64,000 nt of DNA from JAIQET01 sp035542575 (GCA_035542575.1 DATKLE010000139.1:1-64000), one strand, 5' to 3'. Positions 24,358-33,328 are shown, counted from the stretch's first letter. Notes: generated by a model not told the origin, from the sequence alone. Program-made: numbers and translations.

Positions 24358-25269
24358 ATGAGCCCCCAACTTCTCGATTCCGTCTTATTGCAAACCGACT
24401 TTCCGGAACTGGAGCTCCACGCCAGCGGCAAGGTACGCGATGTTTACCGTCTCGACAACGAGCACTTGTTGTTTGTGGCCACCGACCGCATCTCGGCCTT
24501 TGACTATGTGCTCGCCTCCGGGATTCCACACAAGGGGCGGGTCCTTACCCAGATTTCGCTCTTTTGGTTTGATTTCCTGAAGGACGTCGCCCCGAATCAT
24601 TTCATCACCGCCGACGTCGAGCGCTATCCTGCGAACGTCCGCCCCTATTTGGACCAGCTTCGCGGCCGCTCCATGGTCGTCATGCGCGGGGATATGTTCC
24701 CGGTCGAGTGCGTAGTGCGCGGTTACCTCTCGGGGTCGGGGTGGAAGGAATACAAGGCCAGCGGCAAAGTTTGCGGCATCGATTTGCCGGCCGGGTTGCG
24801 CGAGTCCGACAAGTTGCCGGAGCCCATTTTCACCCCTGCTACCAAAGCCACCACGGGGCACGACATCAACATCTCCTTCGAGGACATGTGCAAGATCGTG
24901 GATCCGGAGCAGAGCCGCAAGTTGCGCGATATCAGCCTGAGGCTCTATACCAAGGCCGCCGACTACGCGCGAGAGAAAGGCATCATCATCGCCGATACCA
25001 AGTTCGAGTTCGGGCGCACGGCGGCCGGCATTACCCTGGCCGACGAGGTGCTCACCCCCGATTCCTCCCGCTTCTGGCCGGCCGAAACCTATCAGCCGGG
25101 CAAGGCGCAGGAATCGTTCGACAAGCAGTACGTTCGCGACTACCTGGAGGAAATCCGCTGGAACAAGCTGCCGCCCGCCCCTGCCCTTCCCCCGGAGGTG
25201 GCCCATAAGACCAGCGAAAAATACCTCGAGGCGTACCGCCGCCTGACAGGACGCGAACTGGATGCATAG
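24358..25269 (+). CDS. purC: Phosphoribosylaminoimidazole-succinocarboxamide synthase
   Basis: A 303-residue SAICAR synthetase of the longer type, which joins CAIR and aspartate using ATP in purine synthesis. Signatures include GKVRDVY near residue 23, VATDRISAFDYVLASGIPHKG, VECVVRGYLSGSGWKEY, GHDINISFEDM and DTKFEFG. The gene has a strong promoter 30 bases upstream. cvpA follows by 27 bases on the same strand, and purC-cvpA are probably co-transcribed, an association also seen with purF in enterobacteria. Confidence 0.96.
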   Translation: MSPQLLDSVLLQTDFPELELHASGKVRDVYRLDNEHLLFVATDRISAFDYVLASGIPHKGRVLTQISLFWFDFLKDVAPNHFITADVERYPANVRPYLDQLRGRSMVVMRGDMFPVECVVRGYLSGSGWKEYKASGKVCGIDLPAGLRESDKLPEPIFTPATKATTGHDINISFEDMCKIVDPEQSRKLRDISLRLYTKAADYAREKGIIIADTKFEFGRTAAGITLADEVLTPDSSRFWPAETYQPGKAQESFDKQYVRDYLEEIRWNKLPPAPALPPEVAHKTSEKYLEAYRRLTGRELDA

Positions 25270-25296
25270 CGGGAACGCCGCTCCTGGGACGAACTC

Positions 25297-25827
25297 ATGA
25301 ACGGCGCGGATTGGGTCATTATCGCGGTGGTCCTGGTCTCTGTCGTCCAGGCCGCCAGCATGGGCTTTTTTCACGAAGTTTTCGGAATTGCCGGTCTGGT
25401 AGTGGGCTATCTGTTAGCGGCCTGGCAATATCCCCGGCTGTCGGGGTGGTTCGCACCTCATGTGAAGGCACCGTGGGTGGGCGATATTGCCGGGTTCCTG
25501 ATTATTTTTTTGGCGGTGATATTCCTGGCTGGCGTTGCCGGAAGGATTGCGCGTTGGGCGGCGAAAGAAGCCGGACTCAAGGCCTTTGACCGGATGCTGG
25601 GCGCGGCCCTGGGCTTATTGCGGGGCGCCTTGATCGTGGCCGTAATTCTGATGGGCATGGCCGCTTTCACCCCGACCTCGAAGTGGCTGGAGGGTTCCGA
25701 GCTGGCGCCGTATTTCCTGGTGGTGGGACGCGCCGCGATTTGGGTTGCGCCCTCGGAGCTGCGGGCCCGCTTCTACCAGGGATTGGACCTGCTGCATCAC
25801 CAATCGCAGCCGGCGCCCGGCAAATAG
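25297..25827 (+). CDS. CvpA family membrane protein
   Basis: A 176-residue protein with four hydrophobic helices. It starts NGADWVIIAVVLVSVVQAASMGFFHEVFGIAGLVVG, the CvpA family pattern, followed by a middle helix (FLIIFLAVIFLAGVAGRI) and FDRMLGAALGLLRGALIV. CvpA was first linked to colicin V production and purine genes; its biochemical role is not settled, and it affects envelope stress tolerance in some bacteria. It sits 27 bases after purC. Confidence 0.88.
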   Translation: MNGADWVIIAVVLVSVVQAASMGFFHEVFGIAGLVVGYLLAAWQYPRLSGWFAPHVKAPWVGDIAGFLIIFLAVIFLAGVAGRIARWAAKEAGLKAFDRMLGAALGLLRGALIVAVILMGMAAFTPTSKWLEGSELAPYFLVVGRAAIWVAPSELRARFYQGLDLLHHQSQPAPGK

Positions 25828-25883
25828 GGCAACGCACAGTTTTTCGGAACACGGTCTGCGTTTAATGAAGAAAGAGAGATGCC

Positions 25884-26162
25884 GTGAAAGACCAGCTTGA
25901 AGCTCTCATCATGCAGATGTACAAGAGCAACATCCTCTACTCCGAAGCGGTGCGCGAGTTCAAGAAGAAGTTCATTCTGACCGTGCTGCAGGAGAACAAG
26001 GGCAACCAGTGCCGCGCCGCGCGCGAGCTGGGCATGCACCGCAACACCCTGAGCCGCACCATCGACGAGCTGAAGATAGACGTCCGCCAGCTGCGCGACG
26101 GCATCCGGCGCCCGCCCCGCAGCGCCCGCCCGATGGTGTACGAGAAGAAGGCGGTGCGGTAG
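25884..26162 (+). CDS. Fis-type helix-turn-helix DNA-binding protein
   Basis: A 92-residue protein from GTG 25884 (AGAGAG upstream). The centre has the Fis-type HTH: FILTVLQENKGNQCRAARELG then MHRNTLSRTIDEL, as in the C-terminus of NtrC-like activators, and the tail is basic. There is no AAA+ domain, so it is a stand-alone HTH protein and may act as a nucleoid-associated or local regulator. Such short proteins are frequent in acidobacteria. It follows cvpA by 56 bases and may belong to the purC-cvpA transcript. Confidence 0.88.
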   Translation: MKDQLEALIMQMYKSNILYSEAVREFKKKFILTVLQENKGNQCRAARELGMHRNTLSRTIDELKIDVRQLRDGIRRPPRSARPMVYEKKAVR

Positions 26163-26207
26163 CCGCAAAGCGTCATTCGCAGCGCCCTGCGCCTTCGTTG
26201 CATCCTG

Positions 26208-27293
26208 CTAGAGCTCCGCCAAGGCGCGGTGCACGAGGTGCACCGCAATCGCCCCCTCGCCCACCGCCGACGCGACCCGTTTCACGCTTCCCGAGCGCAC
26301 ATCGCCCACCGCAAACACACCCGGCAGGCTGGTTTCCAGCATGAGCGGCGGGCGCGACAATTGCCAGGAATGGCCCGGCGTTCCTGCAAGAACCCGGTCC
26401 ACATCACGCCCGGTAAGGATGAACTCCTTGTCATCGAGAGCCAGGCACCCCTTCAGCCAGCCGGTCCGCGGCGACGCCCCCGTCATGATGAAGACATGGC
26501 CGATCTCATGGGCGGACGTCTGGCCCGTCGTGCGCTCCACCCATGAAACCCTCTCCAGCCGCGTGTCCCCTGCCAGGGCGACAATCTCGGTCTTGCAGTG
26601 CAGCTCGATCCCTGGATTTTCCGCAATGCGCTGAATCAGATACCGCGACATGGTTTGGGATAGCTCTGCGGAGCGGACCAGCATGTACACCTTGCGGGCG
26701 GTTTGCGACAGAAACACCGCCGCCTGCCCCGCCGAGTTGCCTCCGCCCACCACGATCACCTCTTCGCCGCCACACAGTTGCGATTCAATGTACGTCGCCC
26801 CGTAGTAGATTCCCTGTCCCTCGAACCGCTCGAGATTGGGCAGGTTGGGCTTGTTGTACTGGGCGCCGGTCGAAATGATGATCGTGCGGGCCGCCAGCTT
26901 GCTGCCGTCATCCAATTCGACCTCGTAAGGTCGCCGTTCACAGTTGAGGCGCACCGCATTGTGGCCCACCATCATCTTGGCGCCAAACTTCTGTGCTTGC
27001 GCGATGGAGCGCGAAGCCAGTTCCTGTCCCGAAACTCCCATGGGAAATCCCAGATAGTTTTCGATCTTCGAACTTGACCCGGCCTGCCCGCCCGGAGCTT
27101 CGCACTCGATCAGCAGTGCATCCAGCCCCTCGGAAGCCGCATACACCGCTGCCGCCAGACCCGCGGGCCCGGCGCCCACGATAATTACGTCGCGCACCTG
27201 TTTTGGGTCCACGCTGGCGTTGAATCCCAGGCAATCGGCCACCTGCTGCGCCGAAGGATTGCGCAACACGGTTTGACCGTTACAAATGACCAC
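26208..27293 (-). CDS. FAD/NAD(P) oxidoreductase, 3' part of a broken cNMP-TrxB-like fusion gene
   Basis: This 361-residue frame carries the oxidoreductase part of what should be one protein of about 555 residues. It has the FAD motif VIIVGAGPAGLAAAVYA, GGQAGSSSKIENYLGFP, the NADPH motif VIVVGGGNSAGQAAVFL and a C-terminal GVFAVGDVRSGSVKRVASAVGEG. It resembles thioredoxin reductase but has no CxxC pair, so it is not a normal TrxB. Its first residues (VICNGQTVLRNPS) continue, after a one-base shift, from the fragment at 27280-27504. It might still be translated from ATG 27293 as a free-standing enzyme. Confidence 0.85.
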   Translation of the reverse strand: MVICNGQTVLRNPSAQQVADCLGFNASVDPKQVRDVIIVGAGPAGLAAAVYAASEGLDALLIECEAPGGQAGSSSKIENYLGFPMGVSGQELASRSIAQAQKFGAKMMVGHNAVRLNCERRPYEVELDDGSKLAARTIIISTGAQYNKPNLPNLERFEGQGIYYGATYIESQLCGGEEVIVVGGGNSAGQAAVFLSQTARKVYMLVRSAELSQTMSRYLIQRIAENPGIELHCKTEIVALAGDTRLERVSWVERTTGQTSAHEIGHVFIMTGASPRTGWLKGCLALDDKEFILTGRDVDRVLAGTPGHSWQLSRPPLMLETSLPGVFAVGDVRSGSVKRVASAVGEGAIAVHLVHRALAEL

Positions 27294-27504
27294 TGGGATG
27301 TCCCGCCAGGGTCACGGAAAACCGGTCCAGTAGCTCCTGCGCTCCCGTGTCCGTGTCCAGGTTGATGAAGGTGTAAGGATAGGAGTTCCGTCCCAGAAAC
27401 TCGCGCAGCCGCAGGGTGCCGGCCGAGTGGAGCGATCCCAATATGATCACATTGCCGAGCCCACGATTCACCAGCGCGATGCGCCGCAGGATGAATGCCC
27501 GCAT
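27280..27504 (-). pseudogene. Middle (glutaredoxin-like) fragment of the cNMP-TrxB fusion gene
   Basis: The frame MRAFILRRIALVNRGLGN then VIILGSLHSAGTLRLREF, then FINLDTD and ELLDRF, is the linker and thioredoxin-fold segment that usually joins the cNMP domain to the oxidoreductase. It has lost frame on both sides. At about 27298-27303 an extra C separates it from the oxidoreductase frame. At about 27508-27518 a missing base separates it from the cNMP part (expected ELxEIFMRAF). Confidence 0.75.
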
Positions 27505-27532
27505 GAAAATCTCGCCAACTCGGCATCCTTGG

Positions 27533-27886
27533 CTACCAGCGCGCGCAGGCCATCGCCCGTGAACTCCAGGAATTCACCCCCTCCAGTACCCGCCCCTTGG
27601 CCATCGCGTGCTGCTCGGAGATCATGTTGAATTCTCCGGTGAATCCGCCGGGGTGGTGCGTCACTAACTGACGCTCCCCCGTGGGTCCCGGCTGGACAAT
27701 CTCCATGCTGCCCGACAACAGAACGAAAAACGGTACAAGCGTGTCGCCCGGGGCAAACAGAACCTCGCCCGGCTCCACTCTCCGCAACTTGCCGCCGGGA
27801 CGAATGCGCTTGATCTGGGCTTCGGTTAGGACCGGAAAGGCCTGGGCCTGCGCGTCAATCATGTTGGGTACAGGGAAGATAGACAT
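27533..27886 (-). pseudogene. Cyclic-nucleotide-binding domain, 5' part of the broken fusion gene
   Basis: From ATG 27886 (GGGGGA upstream) the frame encodes a cNMP-binding fold: IRPGGKLRRVEPGEVLFAPGD, FFVLLSGSMEIV and HHPGGFTGEFNMISEQHAMAKGRV. After VLEG it shifts and ends in nonsense. Removing one G in the GGGGG run near 27581-27585 restores EFLEFTGDGLRALVAKDAEL, the expected continuation. The expected whole is a soluble, effector-gated oxidoreductase. Confidence 0.78.
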
Positions 27887-27979
27887 GATGGTAGTCCCCC
27901 AAATGATGTGCGGCCCCGGAGCGACGCAGCAGGGCCGCTTGTCCTGCATCAGGATAATTGGCTTGCCGTTCACGGGCGG

Positions 27980-28819
27980 TCAGGCCGCCGCCTGCTGGCT
28001 TTTCTGGAAAAACCCGAGCAACTCTGTGTTGACCTGGTCCTTCAAGGTCGAGCACATGCCATGCGGCGCCCCCGGATAAACCTTGAGCGTCGCACCTTTC
28101 ACTAACTTGGACGAAAGCAGTGCCGACGCTCCAATCGGCACGATCTGGTCGTCGTCGCCATGCAGGATCAGCGTCGGCACGTCGAACTTCTTAAGGTCCT
28201 CGGTAAAGTCCGTCTCCGAAAACGCCTTGATGCAGTCGAATACGGCCTTGTGCCCAGCCATCATCCCTTGCAGCCAGAACGAGTCGCGCAGCCCTTGTGA
28301 TACCTTCGACCCCGGACGGTTGGCCCCGTAAAACGGCGCTGTGAGGTCCTTAAAGAACTGCGCGCGATCCGCCAGCACGCTGGCGCGAAGCTGGTCGAAA
28401 ACCTCGATCGGCAGGCCGCCGGGATTGGCCGCAGTCTTCAGCATAAGCGGCGGTACCGCGCCAATCAGCACCGCCCCCGCGACCCGTTTGGTGCCGTGAC
28501 GGCCGATGTAACGCGCGACTTCGCCGCCGCCGGTGGAGTGGCCGACGTGGATCGCGTTCTTCAAGTCCAGCGCTTCCACCAACGTTGCCAGATCGTCGGC
28601 GTAGGTATCCATTTCATTGCCGTTCCATGGCTGGCTTGATCGGCCATGGCCGCGGCGGTCGTGGGCGATGCAGCGGTAGCCACGGGCGGCCAGAAAAATC
28701 ATCTGGTCCTCCCAGGCATCCGCGCTGAGCGGCCAGCCATGGCTGAAAACCACGGGCAGTCCTGTGCCCCAATCTTTGTAGTAAATCTGAGTCCCATCTC
28801 GAGTCGTGATCGTGGGCAT
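27980..28819 (-). CDS. Alpha/beta hydrolase, non-heme chloroperoxidase type
   Basis: A 279-residue cytoplasmic hydrolase. The start at ATG 28819 follows AAGGAGG. The catalytic triad is visible: nucleophile S95 in GHSTGG, Asp in HGDDDQIVP, and His in GAPHGM. Residues SHGWPLSADAW and HDRRGHGRS complete the oxyanion-hole and lid pattern of the cofactor-free haloperoxidase/esterase family. In vivo these are generally esterases or lactonases, with perhydrolase activity as a side reaction. It lies 93 bases upstream of the broken cNMP-TrxB gene on the same strand. Confidence 0.92.
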   Translation of the reverse strand: MPTITTRDGTQIYYKDWGTGLPVVFSHGWPLSADAWEDQMIFLAARGYRCIAHDRRGHGRSSQPWNGNEMDTYADDLATLVEALDLKNAIHVGHSTGGGEVARYIGRHGTKRVAGAVLIGAVPPLMLKTAANPGGLPIEVFDQLRASVLADRAQFFKDLTAPFYGANRPGSKVSQGLRDSFWLQGMMAGHKAVFDCIKAFSETDFTEDLKKFDVPTLILHGDDDQIVPIGASALLSSKLVKGATLKVYPGAPHGMCSTLKDQVNTELLGFFQKSQQAAA

Positions 28820-28874
28820 AAAGGTCCTCCTTGAAATTAAGGTGCTCCTTTCCGGCTAATCCCGGAGGTGGTAA

Positions 28875-29375
28875 CTAAGCTGTCCGTGCGGGCTCGACAC
28901 GGAATGCTTTCGCGGCCCGGATGGTCAGCCACACGAACAGCAGCAATACTGCGAGTTCCACGACAACAAATGGAGGTTCTTTCTGCGTTGGAGCCAGGGC
29001 CTTCAAGGCCGGAATCTTCAGAAACGCCTGCACGACCGCGACGAAGACATTGAGGTAGAGGGCCAGCACTGCGCCAACGACGTAGATGCCGCGCCATATT
29101 CCGGCAAGGCGAAACGAGTAGCGCGCCAGCACCGCCAGCGCCAGCACCACCAACGAAATAAATCCCACGATGTGCGATGGCAGCAGATGCTCGAACGGAA
29201 AGCCAAATCCGGTCACGCTGGTCGCTATGGTCGCTACCAGGAAGAGCGCGGTCCAACCATCGAGCCTGTTGCCGGTGAGCAGCCCGCGCAGAACAACGAA
29301 ACCCGAGCCAATCCCCACTAAGCTCAGGAGTACATGCAGGAAAGTGTACGTCGAAGTCGTGAGGCCGAGAATCAC
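28875..29375 (-). CDS. Conserved four-helix membrane protein
   Basis: A 166-residue protein from GTG 29375, which follows AAGGAGG; an upstream ATG at 29465 would add a Cys-rich non-conserved tail. There are four or five hydrophobic helices: FLHVLLSLVGIGSGFVVL, ALFLVATIATSVTGFGF, IVGFISLVVLALAVLA, and VVELAVLLLFVWLTIRAA near the end. The LPSHIVG motif with a lone His is notable. I do not recognise a function. It is 55 bases upstream of the chloroperoxidase-like gene on the same strand. Confidence 0.78.
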   Translation of the reverse strand: MILGLTTSTYTFLHVLLSLVGIGSGFVVLRGLLTGNRLDGWTALFLVATIATSVTGFGFPFEHLLPSHIVGFISLVVLALAVLARYSFRLAGIWRGIYVVGAVLALYLNVFVAVVQAFLKIPALKALAPTQKEPPFVVVELAVLLLFVWLTIRAAKAFRVEPARTA

Positions 29376-29463
29376 AGTGCACCTCCTTCTCAAAAGCAAG
29401 ATGTTACCCGCCCATCCGGCGATGCACATATTCTTCTGGTGGACGAATTCACACACGCATGGC

Positions 29464-29488
29464 AAAAAGGCAGCCCCGCAGGGCTGCC
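29464..29488 (-). terminator. Rho-independent terminator after the TPR gene
   Basis: Read on the minus strand, GGCAGCCC-TGCG-GGGCTGCC (29488-29469) is followed by TTTTT (29468-29464). It lies about 30 bases past the stop of the gene at 29517. Confidence 0.8.
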
Positions 29489-29516
29489 TTCCTCATCTTC
29501 TCATTTGATCTGACGC

Positions 29517-30827
29517 TTACGCCCCCGGCCGCTTCCTCCGCACGGGTGGCTTCTTCGGCGGGGTTGGCGCGGCTTTGGTCAGCAGCGTGCCCTTTTCCAT
29601 GGTCATCACGAAGGGGTCCGCTGTGTAGGACACCGGCGTGCCCTCGAAGTCCAGGATGCCGCCCTCTTTGGGCATCAGCTTCGCCGGAATGGTGGTGTTC
29701 ATGGTGAGAACGATGTCGGCGCGCTTCTTATCGATGTCATCCTGACTGGCGGCAATCTGCAGTTCGGTGGGCGAGACTTTAATGACATTGCCTTCCATCT
29801 GCAGTGACAGGCCTTTAATCTGGCTCCAAACCTTGTCTGCGTCTTCCGGCGTTCCCTTGGACAACACCAGCTGCCATTCCGCGAAGCTCATGGCCTTGAT
29901 CTGTTCCGGAGTCTTGTCCTTGACCAGGGCGGCAGCCTGCTCGGCAGGCGTTGGGGCCGGCTTGATGGTGAAGCCCGCGGGCTGCGTGGGGCTGGCCTTG
30001 GCTTGCGCCAACACGTCGGCCCAGCCATCTTCTCCGGCGTGGTACTTCACGTATTGCGACTTGGCGTACTTTTCGATGGACTGCTGATACTGCGCCGGGG
30101 CCACGGTTGAAGCCCGCGCCGCGTACCAGATGCCATTGATGTAGTCAGGCGTGGGGGCCTGCAGGTAGGCCAGAGCCAGCGGATACACCAGGCTGAAATC
30201 GGTGGGATTGGCATCCACGGCCACGCGCAGAGCCTTGGCCGCGGTAGGGTAATCCTTGTCCTGGAGCGCGGCAATGCCTACCGCGGAATTGAAGATGGCC
30301 GACATCTGGTCCTTCATCTTCTGGAAATCAGGATCCGACATGCCTTCCGGCTTGGCGAACGTTTGCAGCGCCTGCAGGCCCTTCTCGCCATACTGTTTGG
30401 CCTGGGCCAGGTTGTTGGCCGGATCCTGGCCGGCCTGGGCCAGGGTGCGCTTGCTATAAGCCAGCAGGGCCAGGGCGCGCACATTGTTGGGGTTGGCCTG
30501 CAGCAGACGCTGGGCGGTATCCATCATCTTCGCCTGATTGCCCGCCTGCTGGTAAGACCCCATCAGCAACTCGAGCGCGTCTTCTTTCATCACGCTGTTG
30601 GGATACTGGGCCAGGAAAGCCTCCAGGCCGCTGATCTTGGCGGCATTGTCCTGTTGCTGCACCGCGCCCACGTAGGCGTTGTACTCCGCCGGGTCCTTAA
30701 TCTCTTTTTTCTGCTGCTGCGGCTGTTGGGGGGATGCGGGGGGCTGTGCCGGCGGTTGCGGCGCCGTCTGCCCGACAGCCAAACTCACCACGCACGCAAA
30801 CACAATCGCCACCAGACTCTTCTTCAT
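29517..30827 (-). CDS. Secreted TPR-like repeat protein
   Basis: A 436-residue protein with a signal peptide (MKKSLVAIVFACVVSLAVGQ) and a Pro/Gln-rich linker (20-45). A run of TPR-like helices spans about 45-260, for example ALELLMGSYQQAGNQAKM and QANPNNVRALALLAYSK. The C-terminal 170 residues contain KTPEQIKAMSFAEWQLVLSKG, an all-beta-looking part (LDFEGTPVSYTADPFVMTMEKG) and a basic Pro-rich tail. It is probably periplasmic or surface-exposed, and similar proteins are common in acidobacteria. It has its own terminator. Function unknown; a scaffold for envelope complexes is possible. Confidence 0.85.
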   Translation of the reverse strand: MKKSLVAIVFACVVSLAVGQTAPQPPAQPPASPQQPQQQKKEIKDPAEYNAYVGAVQQQDNAAKISGLEAFLAQYPNSVMKEDALELLMGSYQQAGNQAKMMDTAQRLLQANPNNVRALALLAYSKRTLAQAGQDPANNLAQAKQYGEKGLQALQTFAKPEGMSDPDFQKMKDQMSAIFNSAVGIAALQDKDYPTAAKALRVAVDANPTDFSLVYPLALAYLQAPTPDYINGIWYAARASTVAPAQYQQSIEKYAKSQYVKYHAGEDGWADVLAQAKASPTQPAGFTIKPAPTPAEQAAALVKDKTPEQIKAMSFAEWQLVLSKGTPEDADKVWSQIKGLSLQMEGNVIKVSPTELQIAASQDDIDKKRADIVLTMNTTIPAKLMPKEGGILDFEGTPVSYTADPFVMTMEKGTLLTKAAPTPPKKPPVRRKRPGA

Positions 30828-31118
30828 TCGAATGGCTCCTTGAAACTCGGGGAATCAGCGACACTCACCCGGGCACTACCCAAGCCTGCAACCCCGGGCG
30901 CTCTCAAACCGTGGGCTTCGCCTGCCCATCAGATGGGCCCGGAACGCCTATTGCCTTCCGCCAAACCAGACACTCGTTCCGGTGAGCCGGATTATAAGTA
31001 TGTACTCCGCCTAAGGCAAGTTTGCGTAGCCGCCCACAATATGTCTACCTTGTACGATGCTAAAAAGGGAGTGGCCGGATGGATTCCCAAAAGCGGAATC
31101 CCGGCCCCAGGTGCATCC

Positions 31119-31847
31119 ATGACGGACGAAAAACGCAGTTCCCTAACAGGGCAAGTGGCGGTCATCACCGGCGCGGGACGCGGCATTGGCGCGGCCATTG
31201 CTCGCAAACTGGCCGACATGGGAGCGCTGGCAGTGCTGTGCGGGCGTTCCCGGGCGCCTTTAGAGTCCACTGCCGCGGCCATTTCGCGCGCAGGCGGACG
31301 GGCCGAGGTTGCGCCCTGCGATGTCACGGACCTTGCCTCCGTCGAGACGCTCGCGCTCCATGTCGAGCAGGACTTTGGGCGGCTGGACATCCTGGTGAAC
31401 AATGCCGGCATTGGGGGCTTCGGAGGCCCGCTGCACCAGATGCCCCCGGAGTCCTGGGACCAGGTGCTCAACACCAATCTGCGTGGGGTGTACTACTGCA
31501 TCCGGGCCCTCGCCCCGCTCATGATTCGAGCCCGCAGCGGACACATCGTCAATCTCTCGTCGCTCGCCGGCAAGAATCCTCTGCCCAACGGCGCGGCATA
31601 TGCCGCGTCCAAGTGGGGGCTGAATGGGTTGAGTTACTCGGTGGCGGAGGAGTTGCGTGGGTACAACATCCGGGTGTCGGTGGTCTGTCCCGGATCGGTG
31701 AATACCGAACTCACGCCGCACACGGGAAAAGATCCACGCAAGATGCTGCAGCCCGACGATGTCGCGCATGTGGTGGCGATGCTGGTCACCCAAGCTCCGC
31801 AATCGTTCGCCAGTGAAGTGCTGCTGCGGCCGACGCTGAAGCCCTGA
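31119..31847 (+). CDS. Short-chain dehydrogenase/reductase (FabG-like)
   Basis: A 242-residue classical SDR. The open frame runs further upstream, but ATG 31119 places the Rossmann motif TGAGRGIG at residue 19 as expected. The rest is canonical: CDVTD, NNAGIGGFGG, the catalytic NLSSLAG and YAASKWG (YxxxK), and CPGSVNTE. It resembles 3-oxoacyl-ACP or sugar reductases of the FabG group. The specific substrate is not evident and neighbouring genes give no pathway clue. The Shine-Dalgarno is weak. Confidence 0.9.
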   Translation: MTDEKRSSLTGQVAVITGAGRGIGAAIARKLADMGALAVLCGRSRAPLESTAAAISRAGGRAEVAPCDVTDLASVETLALHVEQDFGRLDILVNNAGIGGFGGPLHQMPPESWDQVLNTNLRGVYYCIRALAPLMIRARSGHIVNLSSLAGKNPLPNGAAYAASKWGLNGLSYSVAEELRGYNIRVSVVCPGSVNTELTPHTGKDPRKMLQPDDVAHVVAMLVTQAPQSFASEVLLRPTLKP

Positions 31848-31868
31848 TCGGACAACCTCCGTCGCCGC

Positions 31869-32294
31869 TCATTTCTTGAACAGGTTTTCGAAGGCCTGGC
31901 GGGCATCGCTGGGCTTGGCTGCGGCAGGCGTGGAGGTCTCTTTCTCCCGCGTCACCCGCATGGAATAAAAGGTGCACTCATTGCGCGCATCCTTACGCGC
32001 GATCCGTTCGGGGATGGGCTGCATGCACTCGAAGCGGCTTGATGGATCGAAGTAGGTGCACTGCTTGCAGGAGTGCAGTTCGAAGCCGCACTTTGGGCAT
32101 TGCCCCGCCGCTTCGGTGAGCCCTTGCAGCACCGTGCCACATTGCGAGCAACGCGACACGCTGCGCGTGCCCGGCATCTGGATCGGCCGTGGGCCAAAGG
32201 TCTGGTCCCGCCGGGGCGGCTTTTCGCTGGGCCCTCTCTTCTGGGGCTCTTCGCCGCGGTCTTGATATCCGGGCTGGCGATATTTGGGAGACAC
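31869..32294 (-). CDS. Zinc-ribbon protein
   Basis: A 141-residue soluble protein. The first 45 residues are Arg/Pro-rich. Residues 48-95 hold three cysteine pairs, RCSQCG, QCPKCGFEL and SCKQCTYFDP, and further Cys (FECMQP, NECTFY), enough for two zinc knuckles. The C-terminus is Ala-rich with a final QAFENLFKK. It looks like a nucleic-acid- or protein-binding adaptor, conserved in style among acidobacteria. It is convergent with the SDR gene. Function unknown. Confidence 0.8.
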   Translation of the reverse strand: MSPKYRQPGYQDRGEEPQKRGPSEKPPRRDQTFGPRPIQMPGTRSVSRCSQCGTVLQGLTEAAGQCPKCGFELHSCKQCTYFDPSSRFECMQPIPERIARKDARNECTFYSMRVTREKETSTPAAAKPSDARQAFENLFKK

Positions 32295-32459
32295 TAGGAT
32301 GCTCCTGCTTCCCGTGCCATTGTCTCGCTTGCAGGGCTCGGCTACAAGTCCATTGCCGCTAACTGTCCGCCGGCCCTGCTTCTGTAAGCCTCTTCATTGT
32401 ATTTCCCCAAACCGGGTGCTACCATCCGGTTAGTTAGCCACTATCGCTGGAGGTGGGTT

Positions 32460-32768
32460 ATGTCCGACAGAGAGGGCAACAGTTTCCTCTGGTTTCTTGC
32501 GGGTTTGGGCATTGGCGCCCTGGCCGGCGTTTTGTACGCGCCGCGGTCAGGCAACGAGACGCGGGAGGCGATCCGCGCGCGTGCAGAAGAGGGTCGCGAT
32601 TACGTGCGCGACCGCGCGCGTCAGGCCCGGGAGCAGGCTGCCGAGTGGATGGACCGTGGCAAGGAGGTCCTGAACCAGCAGAAGGAACAGTTCCGTTCCG
32701 CCTATGAAGCCGGGCGGCAGGCCTATCAGGAAGCTACGACCGCTGAGGGCGGCGCCAAGAATCTGTAA
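32460..32768 (+). CDS. YtxH-domain membrane-anchored protein
   Basis: A 102-residue protein from ATG 32460, with GGAGG eight bases upstream. A glycine-rich membrane segment (FLWFLAGLGIGALAGVLYAPRSG) at residues 9-31 is the YtxH/general-stress-protein signature. A charged helix with coiled-coil character follows (RARAEEGRDYVRDRARQARE). Such proteins are membrane-tethered and often stress-induced; the biochemical role is unknown. It lies 53 bases before a DUF948-like gene and is likely co-transcribed with it, ending at the terminator at 33351. Confidence 0.88.
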   Translation: MSDREGNSFLWFLAGLGIGALAGVLYAPRSGNETREAIRARAEEGRDYVRDRARQAREQAAEWMDRGKEVLNQQKEQFRSAYEAGRQAYQEATTAEGGAKNL

Positions 32769-32821
32769 AGCAGTCTCCTCCTCGGTCGCACCCCCCTGGT
32801 GCTGTGAAGCGGAGCCACTTT

Positions 32822-33328
32822 ATGGAGAACCTACTCACCATCTCGATTGCCGTGACCTCGGCCGCCGTGGTCATCCAGGCATTCATTCTCATTGCCATGT
32901 ACCTGGCCATGCGTAAGACCAGCGCGCGCATGGAAGCCCTGGCCACCGAGGTCAAAACCAAGGTCGTGCCCACGGCTGAGCTGGCCCACTCCATGCTGAC
33001 GGACTTGCGCCCCAAGATCGAGACTGCGGTCAAGAACGTTAGCGATACCACCACCATGGTCCGCTCCCAGATGGAGCGGTTGGACGCCACTGTCAGCGAT
33101 GTGATTGACCGCGCTCGCCTGCAGGTGATTCGCGGCGACGAGCTGCTTACCCGCACCATCGACCGCGTGGAAGAAACCACCGACATGGTGCACAAGACCG
33201 TCATCTCCCCGGTGCGGCAACTTTCGGGGATCATGCAAGGCGTGACCGCCGGACTGGAGTTTCTGCTCAACTCCCGCCGCCGGCGGCGGAATGGCGTCGG
33301 GGTCCCGCAGGACGAGATGTTCATCTAG
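32822..33328 (+). CDS. DUF948-like membrane-anchored coiled-coil protein
   Basis: A 168-residue protein from ATG 32822; a GTG 18 bases upstream is less likely. One N-terminal membrane helix (ISIAVTSAAVVIQAFILIAMYLAM) is followed by a long amphipathic region with repeated spacing of Lys/Glu and hydrophobic residues (ATEVKTKVVPTAELA, VKNVSDTTTMVRSQ). This resembles DUF948 proteins, which are often found beside YtxH-type genes, as here. It probably forms a membrane-tethered rod. The role is unknown. Confidence 0.8.
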   Translation: MENLLTISIAVTSAAVVIQAFILIAMYLAMRKTSARMEALATEVKTKVVPTAELAHSMLTDLRPKIETAVKNVSDTTTMVRSQMERLDATVSDVIDRARLQVIRGDELLTRTIDRVEETTDMVHKTVISPVRQLSGIMQGVTAGLEFLLNSRRRRRNGVGVPQDEMFI

